Positions 1 through 12,000 of a DNA stretch of 64,000 nucleotides are shown here, piece by piece; within the stretch, counting starts at the first letter, position 1; each line of letters starts with the position of its first letter. The position numbers and the translations under genes are program-made. The notes under the pieces were generated by a model that was not told the origin of the DNA, searched no databases, and was given only the letters and a program-made list of their open reading frames with translations. The stretch is from the NCBI GenBank assembly GCA_015956445.1, contig WIUZ02000009.1:434001-498000 (forward strand), in the 5' to 3' direction. The DNA comes from Thelephora terrestris. Its lineage: Eukaryota; Basidiomycota; Agaricomycetes; Thelephorales; Thelephoraceae.

Positions 1-1480
1 GGCGCAATTAATGTGCGCGGGATGGCTTTCCGTAGGAGGTGTGCATTGTGGAGTGAATTTGTGTTGACCACGTACTCATCCACTGGCTTGTGCATCAGTG
101 AACTTCTCACAAGCCCAAATAAGTGGAAAAAGCAACGCGCATCGAACAAAATAAGTGTGGGAATACTATCATGTAGGCAGAAGAGGTAATCACATGAGAA
201 GCGGTAATCTCCAACTCCCACTCATAGCACCTGTACGGCGGCCCCCAAAAAAATTAGGTGACTAAAACAATATGATCTATACATACCTATCAATTTAGAT
301 TCATTAGTTATGTTCATGGGCTGGGGGGAGCCTCTGCTTTGCGTCATAAAATGCTCTTTTTGGATGTAAATCACTTCGGGTTAATGTTCTACTGTTTCAA
401 TAAACATTAAATTCCCAGCATGCATTATACCACCATGGGTCAGACTACAAGCAAACCATGATGTCAATACTACAAAGGTGGGACAATATATGACCATCGG
501 AACATCTCTTTGACCTCGGTGTGACGAAAATGTGACATGAAGCCACCAAACCGCCCATTCATTCCAGTGTGACGTCGCTGTGACCCCCAGCCAAATAATT
601 TCAAATCATTACCGCTTCTACAAGCAGAAAAACTCGCTGAGTGTGACCGCTGTATTGGGCCGTTCACTGCAAGACTTTTTGAGAAGTAAGTATGGGGTCC
701 TAGCTTTCTTGTGGTAACGTTTTTGCAATACAGAACCAAGGGTGAGACTCACGGGAATTTTTCCAAAGTGGCAGTTGATTTCGTTACCTCTTCTGCCTAC
801 ATGATAGTAAGTGTAAATAAGTGGAAAAAGCAAAAAAGCGGTCACGGACCCTGGCTTAAATAAGTAATACTTATGGCACTTTTTGGTACTTATTGGCACT
901 TATTTCGCTTTTTTGATCGAAATCTATGTTGACTGATGACTGCACGATTGCCGGTTCGGTTGCATAGAGCACAAGCCATTCTTGTTGACACGGAACATGG
1001 TGGCTGTTGGTGCACTCGGCAGTGACACAATCGTGTTGTGCATTGAATGAAAATTGGATGGACTGTCCAAGTATCAGCTTTCAACATAGCTAGATCTCAG
1101 GGTAAGTACACACACCTTGGCTGGAACAATGACGTGTGAAGTCTGTCCCGATGACCTTGCCAAGACTGGCATACTGAAAAGTGAGTGACGAGCTGCCTTG
1201 AGGTCAAATACATCGAGGACAACAACTGCATGAGCAGTGTCGGTCTCAGACAGAGTGAGGATTTCAGTAATCCGCCCGTAAATACATCTCCCTGAGTCCT
1301 GTGAGTCCGGTTATTGTCAGCACATATCTTCTGTGCAAAACTATGGCACGTACATCATGTTGTGAGTGGGCTACAACCCATGAGTCCACCTGGCACAAAT
1401 CAGATGATGCCGAAACCAGATTTTGAGCGGTATATAGCAGGCCACTGTGTAGATCAGGGTAGGAGGTAGAGTTTTCAGCA
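1..1480. other. AT-rich region without a supported gene
   Basis: No open frame here shows a recognisable domain or codon pattern. The stretch holds short direct repeats such as AAATAAGTGGAAAAAGCAA near 115-133 and 815-833, and one inverted repeat listed separately. It reads as decayed repeat DNA. Confidence 0.5.
164..809. repeat. 26-bp inverted repeat pair flanking 0.6 kb
   Basis: Positions 164-189 and 784-809 are perfect inverted copies of a 26-bp sequence beginning TACTATCATGTAGGC. This suggests the remains of a small terminal-inverted-repeat element. No convincing target duplication lies outside the arms. Confidence 0.6.
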
Positions 1481-1481
1481 T

Positions 1482-1967
1482 GTGATGCATTTGTTTGATC
1501 CCATGGAACACTGGGCCGACTTCTGGGAACAAAAGATCAGCCAGGTAGTTAATGAAATTCGTGCCATCAAGACCCATCAAAGCAGCCTGAGGGCAGTAAG
1601 TGGTTCAGCAGGAAATGAGAGAGTGTCAGGTGATCAGAAGATGTCAGGTGATCAGAAGATGTCAGGTGATCAGAATATGTCAGGTGATGGGAATATGTCA
1701 GGTGATGGGAATATGTCAGGTGATGGGAATATGTCAGGTGATGGGAATATGTCAGGTGATGGGAATATGTCAGGTGATGGGAATATGTCAGGTGATGGGA
1801 ATATGTCAGGTGATGGGAATATGTCAGGTGATGGGAATATGTCAGGTGATGGGAGCATGATCAAGGCTATGTGTGGAAACCCATCATGTGACTTATCACA
1901 TGATTTGTTGCCCAACCAAACAAGGCCAAAGACAGATGACCAAATAGTATCAAATAGTATCATGTGA
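1482..1967 (+). CDS. Repeat-derived open frame, 161 aa, doubtful gene
   Basis: The frame starts at ATG 1482 and contains 13 copies of a six-residue unit of the form MSGDGN or MSGDQK. Residues 48-125 are entirely repeat; the flanks have no recognised domain. Because the DNA unit is 18 bp, any open phase stays open on both strands, so the frame may be a by-product of repeat expansion. A TATA-like run lies downstream at 1983-1993, not upstream, which does not favour a promoter for this frame. Confidence 0.2.
   Translation: MMHLFDPMEHWADFWEQKISQVVNEIRAIKTHQSSLRAVSGSAGNERVSGDQKMSGDQKMSGDQNMSGDGNMSGDGNMSGDGNMSGDGNMSGDGNMSGDGNMSGDGNMSGDGNMSGDGNMSGDGSMIKAMCGNPSCDLSHDLLPNQTRPKTDDQIVSNSIM
1623..1856 (+). 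repeat. 18-bp tandem repeat, 13 units
   Basis: The unit is ATGTCAGGTGATGGGAAT. The first three units carry a GATCAG variant and the next nine are essentially identical, which indicates recent expansion from the 3' side. Copies of TCATGTGAC lie just downstream at about 1885 and 1961. Confidence 0.95.
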
Positions 1968-2965
1968 CTTGTTGGATGGGAATATATATAAGGAAAGGTG
2001 TCTCAGACCTTTCTCTTTTCCCATCCTCAATCTTCTTTGTAATCACTATCATTAGTTTCAATATATCAGAGAGTATAAATCATACTCTATTCTCACCCTT
2101 CTATTCATTTGATGGGCAAATCAATTGCCTGGAGTGTGAACCCTCAATACACCCCCAACATCTTCTCATAGGTTACAGGTATTAACCAAGAGAACAAACC
2201 CCTCTAACCCCACATCCATCTCCCTCTGCCCCTACACACTAACACCCTAAACATCTCCTCCAACACCCTTTCCATCCCAAACACTGATCCTCTGACATCA
2301 GAACAAGCTTAGGCTGGTAACCCTGACATTTGCTGTCTTCATTGGGTCCAATTGGACCCTTCCTGTGTGGAAATATTGAATGAAGAACATGATAATAAAT
2401 GAAATGATACAGACCAGGTTCCATTGGTTTCTGTGATGACCACCCCAGGTGTTCGAGAAATGAATGTTTGTCAAGAGCAAAACATTTCACTGCTGTCCCA
2501 GCTTGAACCCACTTGCCCTCATTGGATTCCCACCACCCACCAGATGCTCGATGCTTGAAGCCCTCCTGCTTTCCCAGCTGGTTGGCGATATCACGGCTTG
2601 GTGCCTGGCGGTGTCGTGCTCATGGGTGGTGTAGTGTTATGTTCTATACAGAAGATAACTAGACCCAGTTGGTTTGCTTAGAGACTAAGTGTATAGAAGC
2701 TAAGCAGGCTGGTTGGGTAGTCTATGAACGCGACTAACAACTCCACAGGGTGAGCGGGGTTCCTCTTTCCGGCTCTTGGACCTGATGAGTTCGCTGAGGG
2801 ATCTACTCTGTGAGTGTGTCCTTCAGTATTATTCCAAGGGAATCAGACATACTATATCACTCAGTTGTCCCTGTTCCTTGATTAGACACTTATCTGGTGT
2901 GTGGGGGTTTGGTGGTGATTTGATGGGAATGGAGTTCCTGATCTAAGGGGAGATCAAGGAGCCCC
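1968..2965. other. Non-coding stretch with TATA-like box and pyrimidine-rich leader
   Basis: TATATATAAGG at 1983-1993 is followed by a CT-rich segment, a pattern typical of fungal promoters or LTR U3/R junctions. I could not find a matching second copy in the window to prove an LTR. The rest, to the foldback at 2966, has no supported gene. Confidence 0.35.
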
Positions 2966-3057
2966 TTCAGCTATCTTTTCTCCATGGGTCATGGACCATA
3001 CATTGTGACAATTCTCCATGGGTCATGGGCCATGCAACGTTGTACAACCCATGACCC

Positions 3058-3770
3058 ATGGGTAATGGAATAGTATCTGTTGCCCATGCCCCATGGGTTG
3101 TACAATGGTATCTGATCTGTTGCCCATTCCCCATGGGTTGTACAACACTATCTGTTCCCCATGGGGCATGGATTGTACAACGCTATCCGTTCCCCATGCC
3201 TCATGGGTTGTACAACGCTATCCAATTCCCATGCCCCATGGGTTGTACAACGCTATCCAATTCCCATGCTCCATGGGTTGTACAACACTATCTGTTCCCC
3301 ATGGGGCATGGATTGTACAACGCTATCCGTTCCCCATGCCTCATGGGTTGTACAACGCTATCCATTCTCCATGGGGCATGGGTTGTACAACACTATTCAT
3401 TCTCCATGGGGCATGGGTTGTACAACGCTATCCATTTCCCATGGGTCATGGGTTATACAACACTATCCATTTCCCATGCCCCATGGGTTGTACAACGCTA
3501 TCCAATTCCCATGCCCCATGGGTTGTACAACACTATCCATTCTCCATGGTGCATGGGTTGTACAACACTATCTATTTTCCATGCCCCATGGGTTGTACAA
3601 TGCTATCCAATTCCCATGCCCCATGGGTTGTACAATGCTATCCAATTCCCATGCCCCATGGGTTGTACATCACTATCCAATTCCCATGCACCATGGGTTG
3701 TACAACAGCATCTTGTGCCCATGGGGCATCAGTTGCAGAATGGTGTCCTTTCTCCATGTCCCATGGATTA
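3058..3770 (+). repeat. 35-bp minisatellite, left arm of TF1
   Basis: Units carry CCCATGGGTTGTACAAC and CTATCC with small variants. The unit is about 35 bp, mostly without stops, so all three plus-strand frames stay open for 660-830 bp. The open frames have no independent support as genes. Each unit contains two short palindromes, CCATGG and TTGTACAA. Confidence 0.9.
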
Positions 3771-3884
3771 TATCACTATTCCAGGAAAGGAGATACTTTA
3801 TAAATCAACCATTAGCTGTGTGAATTTGAAAAAATTAGACTCTGTTTGTATGCATGATAGACCATATATCAGTTTGTGGCTCTA

Positions 3885-4108
3885 ACCTAATGGAAACTAA
3901 ACTTAACCTGATAATAGCCACAACCTAATCCTCAATCTAACCTGAGCCAATGTAAACTTGACCCATGAACCTAAGCCTAACCTAATCCTAAACCTGGTCT
4001 AATCCCAAATCTAACCCTAACCTGACCTGACCTAACCTAACCTAGCCTAACCTATACCTAAACCAACCTATACCTATACTAACCTATACCTAACCTAACC
4101 TGGTATGG
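3885..4108 (+). repeat. Degenerate CCTAA telomere-like array (TF1 left)
   Basis: Repeated CCTAACC and CCTAAACC variants resemble degraded telomeric sequence but lack regular CCCTAA phase. The array is mirrored at 4738-4960 in the other arm. Confidence 0.8.
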
Positions 4109-4737
4109 GCAAACCTAACCTACCTATCATGACCTGTTTCAGCCTAATGTCATGTATGCCAGCCAAGACTAACTTCACCCAGTTGCAAACATATGACTTG
4201 GGTCACAGGACCATAAAGCAAACTGCAGTCCCCTCACTCTGTGCCCAACCATCCCATAAGCCCACAGATGCACATATATATCATCAGCAACCCAGCATCA
4301 TGCTTATCACCCATGTTCAACCACAAACCACTCTCACCCTTTGTTCTGTGCCATCTCACAGACAAACCACAACTCAAGTTCATCCACCTCCTTGGGCCCA
4401 CAAGCAAGTGGCCTACAAACATATGGTTTATAGACTTATAACATATTCCACACAAGGATTAATATGGGTGGGTGAGCTAGAGTTATGGTTAGGCTTTGAG
4501 ATAGCACAGAACAAAGGGTGAGAGTGGTTTGTGGTTGAACATGGGTGATAAGCATGATGCTGGGTTGCTGATGATATATATGTGCATCTGTGGGCTTATG
4601 GGATGGTTGGGCACAGAGTGAGGGGACTGCAGTTTGCTTTATGGTCCTGTGACCCAAGTCATATGTTTGCAACTGGGTGAAGTTAGTCTTGGCTGGCATA
4701 CATGACATTAGGCTGAAACAGGTCATGATAGGTAGGT

Positions 4738-4960
4738 TAGGTTTGCCCATACCAGGTTAGGTTAGGTATAGGTTAGTATAGGTATAGGTTGGTTTAGGTA
4801 TAGGTTAGGCTAGGTTAGGTTAGGTCAGGTCAGGTTAGGGTTAGATTTGGGATTAGACCAGGTTTAGGATTAGGTTAGGCTTAGGTTCATGGGTCAAGTT
4901 TACATTGGCTCAGGTTAGATTGAGGATTAGGTTGTGGCTATTATCAGGTTAAGTTTAGTT
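4738..4960 (-). repeat. Degenerate TTAGG telomere-like array (TF1 right)
   Basis: Inverted partner of the array at 3885-4108, reading GGTTAGG on the plus strand. Confidence 0.8.
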
Positions 4961-5084
4961 TCCATTAGGTTAGAGCCACAAACTGATATATGGTCTATCA
5001 TGCATACAAACAGAGTCTAATTTTTTCAAATTCACACAGCTAATGGTTGATTTATAAAGTATCTCCTTTCCTGGAATAGTGATA

Positions 5085-6072
5085 TAATCCATGGGACATG
5101 GAGAAAGGACACCATTCTGCAACTGATGCCCCATGGGCACAAGATGCTGTTGTACAACCCATGGTGCATGGGAATTGGATAGTGATGTACAACCCATGGG
5201 GCATGGGAATTGGATAGCATTGTACAACCCACGGGGCATGGGAATTGGATAGCATTGTACAACCCATGGGGCATGGAAAATAGATAGAGTTGTACAACCC
5301 ATGCACCATGGGGAATGGATAGTGTTGTACAACCCATGGGGCATGGGAATTGGATAGTGTTGTACAACCCATGGGGCATGGAGAATGGGTAGTGTTGTAC
5401 AACCCATGCCCCATGGGGAAAGAATAGTGTTGTACAACCCATGCCCCATGGAGAAAGGATAGCATTGTACAACCCATGGGGCATGGGAAATGGATAGCGT
5501 TGTACAACCCATGACCCATGGGGAACAGATAGTGTTGTACAACCCATGACCCATGGGGAACGGATAGCGTTGTACAACCCATGAGGCATGGGGAATGGAT
5601 AGCGTTGTACAATCCATGCCCCATGGGGAACAGATAGTGTTGTACAACCCATGGAGCATGGGAATTGGATAGGGTTGTACAACCCATGACCCATGGGAAC
5701 TGGATAGTGTTGTACAACCCATGCCCCATGGAGAATGGATAGTGTTGTACAACCCATGCCCCATGGAGAAAGGATAGCGTTGTACAACCCATGACCCATG
5801 GGGAACGGATAGTGTTGTACAACCCATGGGGCATGGGAATTGGATAGTGTTGTACAACCCATGAGGCATGGGAAATGGATAGTGTTGTACAACCCATGGG
5901 GCATGGGAATTGGATAGCATTGTACAACCCATGCCCCATGGGGAAAGGATAGCGTTGTACAATCCATGCCCCATGGGGAACAGATAGTGTTGTACAACCC
6001 ATGGGGAATGGGCAACAGATACCATTGTACAACCCATGGGGCATGGGCAACGGATACTATTCCATTACCCAT
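5085..6072 (-). repeat. 35-bp minisatellite, right arm of TF1
   Basis: This is the inverted counterpart of the left-arm array, with more units. The difference in copy number shows that the arms have changed length independently since the palindrome formed. All three minus-strand frames are open for about 1 kb, as expected from the unit composition. Confidence 0.9.
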
Positions 6073-6176
6073 GGGTCATGGGTTGTACAACACGTTGTAC
6101 AACGTTGCATGGCCCATGACCCATGGAGAATTGTCACGATGTATGGTCCATGACCCATGGAGAAAAGATAGCTGAA

Positions 6177-6415
6177 CCCTGTGGATCAAGAGTGGAGGGG
6201 ATGATCTACTGGGGTAGACCAAAGGGGAGGGTCTTTGCTGGCTCTCTTGTGTTCGATGCTAAAGGACCAGATATGTATTTGTATGTACCGTAGCTAACAA
6301 GTGTTGATGAATGAGAGTACTGGGTGAAAGCCCGAAGGGCTTCCAGGCCGAGGGACTCAGGTGTTAGAGACCAGCTGCATTACCCAGGTGTTAGGAAGGC
6401 CTGTCGACGCAAGAG
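6177..6415. other. Spacer between TF1 and the DIRS-like element, with a hairpin
   Basis: A perfect 6-bp stem with GAA loop (AAGCCCGAAGGGCTT) lies at 6328-6342. It sits just beyond the 3' coding end of the minus-strand retroelement and could be part of that element's terminal region. No gene is seen. Confidence 0.35.
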
Positions 6416-6467
6416 TCAGTTGTTGGCTCTAACCTGAGTATTAGTCGGCAGCTCTCTGTTACTCACT

Positions 6468-7403
6468 TTAGCGGACGGGCAGCATGGCATAGCAGACAAG
6501 AGTTTCGTAGGCTTGAGGGTTTGCCTGGATGTAAGGGGCCATGATTTGCGCGTGTTTGCGTAGGTAAGCTCTGAATGCTTTGCTCTTCCACCTCCCTTTG
6601 GTTTTGACGACGTCAAAGGGGACTCCTCGTAAGAGGTATTCCAGGGTGAAGCCAATCCGTATGCCGTGTCCCGAGAGTTTGGTCAAGTTCTTGTCAGCGA
6701 CGATCTTGTGGATGCCGTTCATGAAGACGGCATGACTCATGGGGCGCGTGGTTTTCCCGTGTTTGTGGGAGAAGAGGTGTTGGTCGGAGGAGGGTTTGTT
6801 GACCTCTAGGTGGTTTAAGAGGGCGGCTAAGGGATCTGTGATCCCCTCCTGCTTCGCCCAGACAATCTCTTTGCCTTTGTTTTTGGCGGCTTTGGTCCAA
6901 GGGATGAAGATTGATGTCTGTTCGAGGAGGTTTCAGTCTCGCTGGTTGAACTTTACGGTCGAGGGTTTGATGTGGGTGGTGGGCTTGAAGCCATCGAGTT
7001 TGGGGACGGTTACCTCGTCTAGCCGTGCGGTGCCCCAGAAGGCGGTGGTGAGACACGCTAGGACTGCGGCGTCTATCGGGTCACTGGGAACGAGGGCTTT
7101 GCAGATTTCTTCGACATATGCCAAGGTCCAGGGCTCTTTCTCTTTCTTTTTTGATTCCTGTGGAGCCCATTTGTTACCTGCTTCAAATAGTGTTTTTACC
7201 TCCACCTTGTTGACCTTCCACTCTAGCCCATGTATGATGTGCCAAGCTCGGATTCCGTAGACGTAGTTTCTGATTGCTGTGCCGCCGTAGGTCCCGATGA
7301 GGAAGGTGATGAAGGAGGCGAGAACATTTCGGTTGACGGGGGCTCGATGATCCTCGGGGATGTCCTTGAAGTCGCAAAAGAAGTGAAAGGAAAACAATCC
7401 CAT
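6468..7403 (-). CDS. Tyrosine recombinase part of DIRS-like fossil
   Basis: The C-terminal block (6468-6740) shows the catalytic GHGIRIG (H-x-x-R type) and a YLRKHAQIMAPYI segment with the expected C-terminal tyrosine region. The upstream block (6933-7403) has the core-binding fold and the first catalytic arginine context in FWGTARLDEVTVP. This enzyme would integrate circular element DNA into chromosomes. It belongs with the reverse transcriptase immediately upstream on the minus strand. Confidence 0.75.
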
Positions 7404-7662
7404 GCCATAGACATTTCTGGTGTTGGAAGCGTAGGTGTCGTCGAGTGCTTCCTTGACTCATTGCAAGTCTGCCTCGTCCAGGTTTGTTGGCAAACCTTTC
7501 TCGTCTAGGGTAACGCGAGAGTTGATCGGGGTCCATCTTTTCAGACGCTCTCCTGGGTCACAGTCGGGGCGAAGTGGGGAGGGTTTTAGACAAGGGAGTC
7601 CTTTTTCCTCAAAAAGGTGCGCGGTGGATTCGGTATGGGGCGTGGAGGCCTTGTGTAGCGCT

Positions 7663-9526
7663 TCAACTAGACGGGGACGCTTCTGGGGCTTCGTGGGATT
7701 GCTCGTCGGCATCGGTGTTGGCCCGATGTTGGCGTTGGCGTTCGGCTGAGGAAATGATCTCTTTGGGAGCTTTAGGAAGGCATTGATGAAAATCTCGTTC
7801 GCATCGCTGGGGCAGGGCGTCAAAATCAACGACGAAGAGTCGGATTTCTTCAGGGATGTCAATCGGGGGAAGGAGGTGTTGTCTTGGAGGGTAAACACCC
7901 CTGGAAGGACCATCAGCTGGGTTGCGACTGGTGTGGACGTAACGAGTGGTGAGGTATGAGTCGCGGCTTTCCAGTACTTCGTGAATTCGTTTGAAGACTC
8001 TGTTAGTTTCTGTGTTTTGGCTTCTGCCTGTCCACCAGCCTTCAATGACCCCGGTGTTGTCTCCATGCACATTGATTCCTGGGAGGGGGTGTTGTTGAAG
8101 AATGGAGAGGACGAGGAGCTCCATGCCAACGGCTGCGGCCCAGCCAATGTCTCTCCCTGATGTTTTCCAACCTGGGAGTAGTCTCCAAGCCCACCATTTT
8201 TCGCCGATCGTAATGCCAATACCAACGGATGAGCTTGCATCCGAGAAGGCATGGAAGTCAAAAATCGGCCTTTTGCCTGGGATTTTGCAGGATAGGGTGG
8301 GACGGGTGAGGAGATTTAGCCACCACGTCAGATCTTCGACGAGGAGTTTGGGCGGGTGCCATGGGACAAAGGGGCGGTCGTGGAAGGTTCCCATCATCTT
8401 TTCCAGATTGGTTAAGTAAGCCCAACCTCGAGGCACAACGTGACAGGCGTAAAGTAATTTTCCGTATAACCTTCTCACATCCTCGAGGGTGTGTGTCGCT
8501 CTGCCCAGCCATTCTACGATAGCCGTTGTGTACTTTCCCCTCTTCGAGTCGGGTAGTCCTACCCTCTTTCCTTTCAAATCCCAGGCCAGGCCTGCAAATA
8601 TAACCATTGAATTGAACGCCGTGTCTTTCAAAAGTTCCCACAGGATTCTGAGAGGTGCCGAGACCTGGTCTATCTCCTCAAACCCGTAGGGGTAGACTAC
8701 GCCCCCATCTGCGTGTGCCTTGATGTGGTGAATGGGGAAAACTAGGTCTTCAGCAAAATGTTCTGCTCCCGAGTCTGCTCTTGTCTTCCCTTTGTACCAG
8801 AGCCGGCCCCTGTTCTTCAATGGCCCTCCGTTGCCAAGGGTGCTCTGGCGGTTGACCTCGCAGTTGATATTGTATTGTTTGATGTCTTCTCGTGGGATCC
8901 TGACAAAGAGGAAGTCGTTGACCCATTTCAGGATCGGACCAATCCCTCTTGCTCTTAGGAGGTCTGCGAGAGCATCACCGAAGATGCTGAAGAACCCGCC
9001 TGTGGTGGCGCACCCAAAGCTATTGCTTGTGTTCAGCGTGAACAGTGCTGGGTCGTTGGAGATGCGTACTACGACGCCCGCCCATTGATTTTCGTGTAGG
9101 GGAATGATGCGGTATGCTTCCGCGATGTCCCGGGTCGCAGCTTGAGCGTTTTTCGGGAGACCTCGTATCAACGTGCACATGGTGCGGAAGGTTCCCCAGG
9201 TGCATGGAAACTCGTCGGGATTTAGGTGGGAGTTGATGGAGGGGACTGGGAGGTTCGTGTGGGGGTAGGAGAGATTTTGTATGAGGCAGAACTTGCCTGG
9301 TTTCCCAGATTTCGGGACAAGGGATAGGGGGGAAGACTGAAAAGGGCCTATTTCCTTTTCTAGTTCGTCCTGCGAAAAAGGGCCAATGTATCTTCCCTTA
9401 TTAAATTTGATCTGTATTATTTCATTAAACGCGTCTGACAATGCTTCGGTAGAGTCTCTATTAAGGGGAACGAAAGAGCGGAAGATCTGAGGGATGCCGG
9501 CACAGGTGCCGTTCCTTATGAACAGG
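7663..9526 (-). CDS. Reverse transcriptase / RNase H part of DIRS-like fossil
   Basis: The frame contains RT blocks SSPLSLVPKSGKPGKFCLI, ATRDIAEAYRIIPL, a YVDD-box equivalent within WVNDFLFV, and a C-terminal RNase H region with DNTGVIEGWW and NPADGPSRG. This block order matches DIRS-type RTs. It is cut at its upstream end by the CACTG element at 9527-10366. Confidence 0.8.
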
Positions 9527-10366
9527 CACTGGGGGCAGGGGGCCACTTACCCAGCAGATACATTGTGATTACATTGTGATTTTTTAGACAATGCGTCCAG
9601 CCTGTGGCCAGGAGGTACATGCTGAGTGCTTTTACAAAGTACCCATCAATGCGACCACAATGTGGCCAGTGGGTCCATCTTGATCACTTTTACAAAGTGC
9701 CCATCAATTCGATCACAATGTGCCCTGTGGGTCCATGCAGGATACATTGTAAAAGTATCCATAAAAGTGGCCACTGGGCACTTTGTGAGAGAAACCCCTG
9801 GGTTCTTTCACAATTTTGTTCACAATGTATCCTACTGAGTGCCTGAGCCACTCATTGAGAGTTCTTTCAAGAAGTACCCAGCAATGCAACCACAATGTCC
9901 CCAGGGGGTTCTTCTTAATGTTTTCACAATGAACTCTCAATGTGGTTGGATTTCACAACAAACTCCCAAAGAAACCATTGAGTATCTGGTTGAATACTTT
10001 GTGGACACATTGCTGGATATTTTCTGAAAGAACTCTCAATGAGTGGCTCAGGTGTATGCTGGACACTTTGTGAACAAAATTGTGAAAGAACTCAGGGGTT
10101 TCTTTCACAAAGTGCCCAGTGGCCACTTTTATGGATACTTTTACAATGTATCCTGCATGGACCCACAGGGCACATTGTGATCGAATTGATGGGCACTTTG
10201 TAAAAGTGATCAAGATGGACCCACTGGCCACATTGTGGTCACATTGATAGGTACTTTGTAAAAGCACTCAGCATGTACCTCCTGGCCACAGGCTGGACAC
10301 ATTGTCTAAAAAATCACAATGTAATCACAGTGTATCTGCTGGATAAGTGACCCCTTGCCCCCAGTG
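9527..10366. mobile_element. CACTG element, subfamily a (3-bp TSD AGG)
   Basis: It starts CACTGGGGGCA and ends TGCCCCCAGTG. The target duplication AGG is at 9524-9526 and 10367-10369. The two halves are inverted copies around a centre near 9945, so the 840-bp element is a foldback. It has no coding capacity and lies within the RT region of the DIRS-like fossil. CACTG ends with 3-bp duplications point to mobilisation by a CACTA-type transposase elsewhere in the genome. Confidence 0.9.
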
Positions 10367-11072
10367 AGGGGGATCTGGGGATATTTGCAGAGGAGAAGAA
10401 AAGATGAGAGGGCATGGTACCATTGGTCAGCGGCTAGGGGTGTGAGAGGATGGCGCCTTCTCTGCGCGACTGCATTGCTGAGCACCGTGGGAGGTTTTAC
10501 CACAGCCTGAACATTCATGGATATGTTTTGCTGTTTGGTTGGTGCAACCGATGACCTGGTTCCAATTGTTGCAGAGGATTCTTCCCTCCTCATCGACGAT
10601 GCGGCCATCGTCTGCTCAGTGGCAGCGAGTCTTGTGCTTCTTGTCCCAGGTTTGGGAAGCTTGGCACTGTCGAATTGGGATTGAGTGTTGTCTGCGACTG
10701 AGGCATATGGGGCATGCTGAGCGGGCGAACGCCTCCGTGTCGGGGCTGGCCTTCCAAAACGCACAGTTTGGGGCTCGGTCTCTCAGGGATCTGGATCTCG
10801 AAGATCTCTGTCGACCCGTGCCTCGGTCTCGTCGCGAGCTGCGCCCCCTATCCCTGGTGCCACCCCATGAACCTGACGCCTCCCTGTGGTTGTCCATGAG
10901 CGCCACCTGTGGGGGTGGTGTCATACCAGGGAAGTGCGTGGTTGTGGGAGGGATGGTGGGCGTTGCGTGGGGGGGAAGCCGAGACCGAGGGTGTGGCATA
11001 GTGTAGCGTCGCGTTGAGTTTGAAAGGGAAGGGGGTGAGGGAGAGCGCATGTGGGGAGAAGAGAGCAACCAA
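10367..11072 (-). CDS. Cys-rich knuckle segment of DIRS-like fossil
   Basis: Minus-strand blocks here encode CPICLSRRQHSIPIRQC, a knuckle typical of the nucleic-acid-binding region that precedes RT in Agaricomycete DIRS elements. It is followed by a Ser/Thr-rich linker that leads to the CACTG insertion. Several frames carry the signal. Confidence 0.5.
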
Positions 11073-11077
11073 TCATG

Positions 11078-11908
11078 TTAGCGTGCTGCTAGCATGTGGG
11101 AAAGAAAGCAGATATTACTTGCCTTTCTCTGGAGTTCTTCGTGGTCGTGGTCCCAAATTTGGTTCTCGAGGTCAGTGAGAAGGGTGAGGTTGATTTGGTT
11201 GATGTTGAAGCGTTTGGTTCCAGGTTTGGGGGGTTTGTGCCACTGCCTGCAAACAACTGCATGGTAGAGGATTAAGGTGCGAGGATTCTTGCCTTGGGCC
11301 TTCAGACTCTCGAGGTTGATGTAGAATTCCGCTAGGGACTGGATTCTCGGAGGGGACCAACCGGCCTTGAGAGCCAGGGTGATGAAAGTGTGCCTCGCTG
11401 TCATGATTTGTTCCCAAGACAGGTGTTCGTCTGTGATCGTGTTTTTTGAGGGCTTCGTGGCGTTGACAGGCTGAAAGGAAAACCCAGACCCAGTGTTGAG
11501 CCAATTGTATTTGTTTGTTGTGGTCGGAACGGTTCAGCTGGCTTCCCTGCAACCTTCCATGGTGAAATACCATAGATCAACATATTCCTTGGCATCCAGC
11601 TTTTTTGTGGCGAAGACGAGCAGGTTGAGCGGGATGTTATCACCTACCATCGCATCGTCATCAAAGTCCGAGTCGTTGTTCTCGTCAGTCGTGTTTTGGG
11701 CAATTTCAGCCGGAGGATTGGGTGGGGGAGTGGGTGGATTTTGGGGAGGGGGAGGAGGGTCTTGTAGGAGGGTCTGGACAGCACCATCCAAAGTGGCCTG
11801 TAGCCTTGTGGAGGCCTCCTCCTCTGAGCATTGGAAGTGATCCATTATGGATTGTCTCATCTGATTGATGTGTTCGCCATTCCAAACCCCGGCTGCCGGC
11901 TCAGGCAT
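11078..11908 (-). CDS. N-terminal ORF of DIRS-like fossil
   Basis: The block at 11534-11908 begins MPEPAAGVWNGEHINQMRQ and has a proline-rich stretch (QDPPPPPQNPPTPPPNPP) and an acidic run. The block at 11078-11404 begins MTARHTFITLALKAGW. Position upstream of the knuckle and RT segments suggests a gag-like first ORF. No specific domain is recognised. Confidence 0.45.
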
Positions 11909-12000
11909 AAGTGAAGCTGGAAGGTGAGGTAAGGTCTAGCTGTAGGCTTGGGAGAGAGGTGCCGTCACCTCTAACGACTTGAGATGACGGAGTTGCGGGG

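Larger units (their letters stand above)
2966..6176. mobile_element. Foldback element TF1 (TTCAGC ends, 3-bp TSD)
   Basis: The element is one long inverted repeat centred near 4571. It begins TTCAGCTATCTTTTCTCC and ends with its complement, and is flanked by CCC at 2963-2965 and 6177-6179. Each arm runs in order: terminal repeat, 35-bp minisatellite, telomere-like CCTAA array, then an inner segment with CACAGGACCATAAAGCAAAC. It encodes no recognisable transposase, so it is non-autonomous or a foldback derivative. TF2 at 27261 shares ends and architecture. Confidence 0.85.
6416..12000 (-). mobile_element. DIRS-like tyrosine-recombinase retroelement, fossil
   Basis: Read on the minus strand, the parts in order are an N-terminal ORF, a Cys-rich knuckle segment, reverse transcriptase with RNase H, and a tyrosine recombinase. 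A reverse transcriptase joined to a tyrosine recombinase, with no integrase or protease, is diagnostic of the DIRS/Ngaro order. The coding blocks lie in several frames and a CACTG element sits inside, so the copy is broken in several places. Outer terminal repeats could not be located; the limits given are approximate. Moderate decay suggests a middle-aged copy. Confidence 0.8.

Noticed and set aside
2760-2830. Hammerhead ribozyme (CTGATGAG near 2782)
   Set aside because: The required GAAA core and closing stems are not found after the CTGATGAG motif.
3058-3885. 275-aa open frame in the TF1 minisatellite
   Set aside because: All three frames are equally open because the 35-bp unit lacks stops; repeat-driven, no domain.
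3885-4960. True telomere or chromosome end
   Set aside because: The arrays are degenerate, mirror-imaged and inside transposable elements with target duplications.
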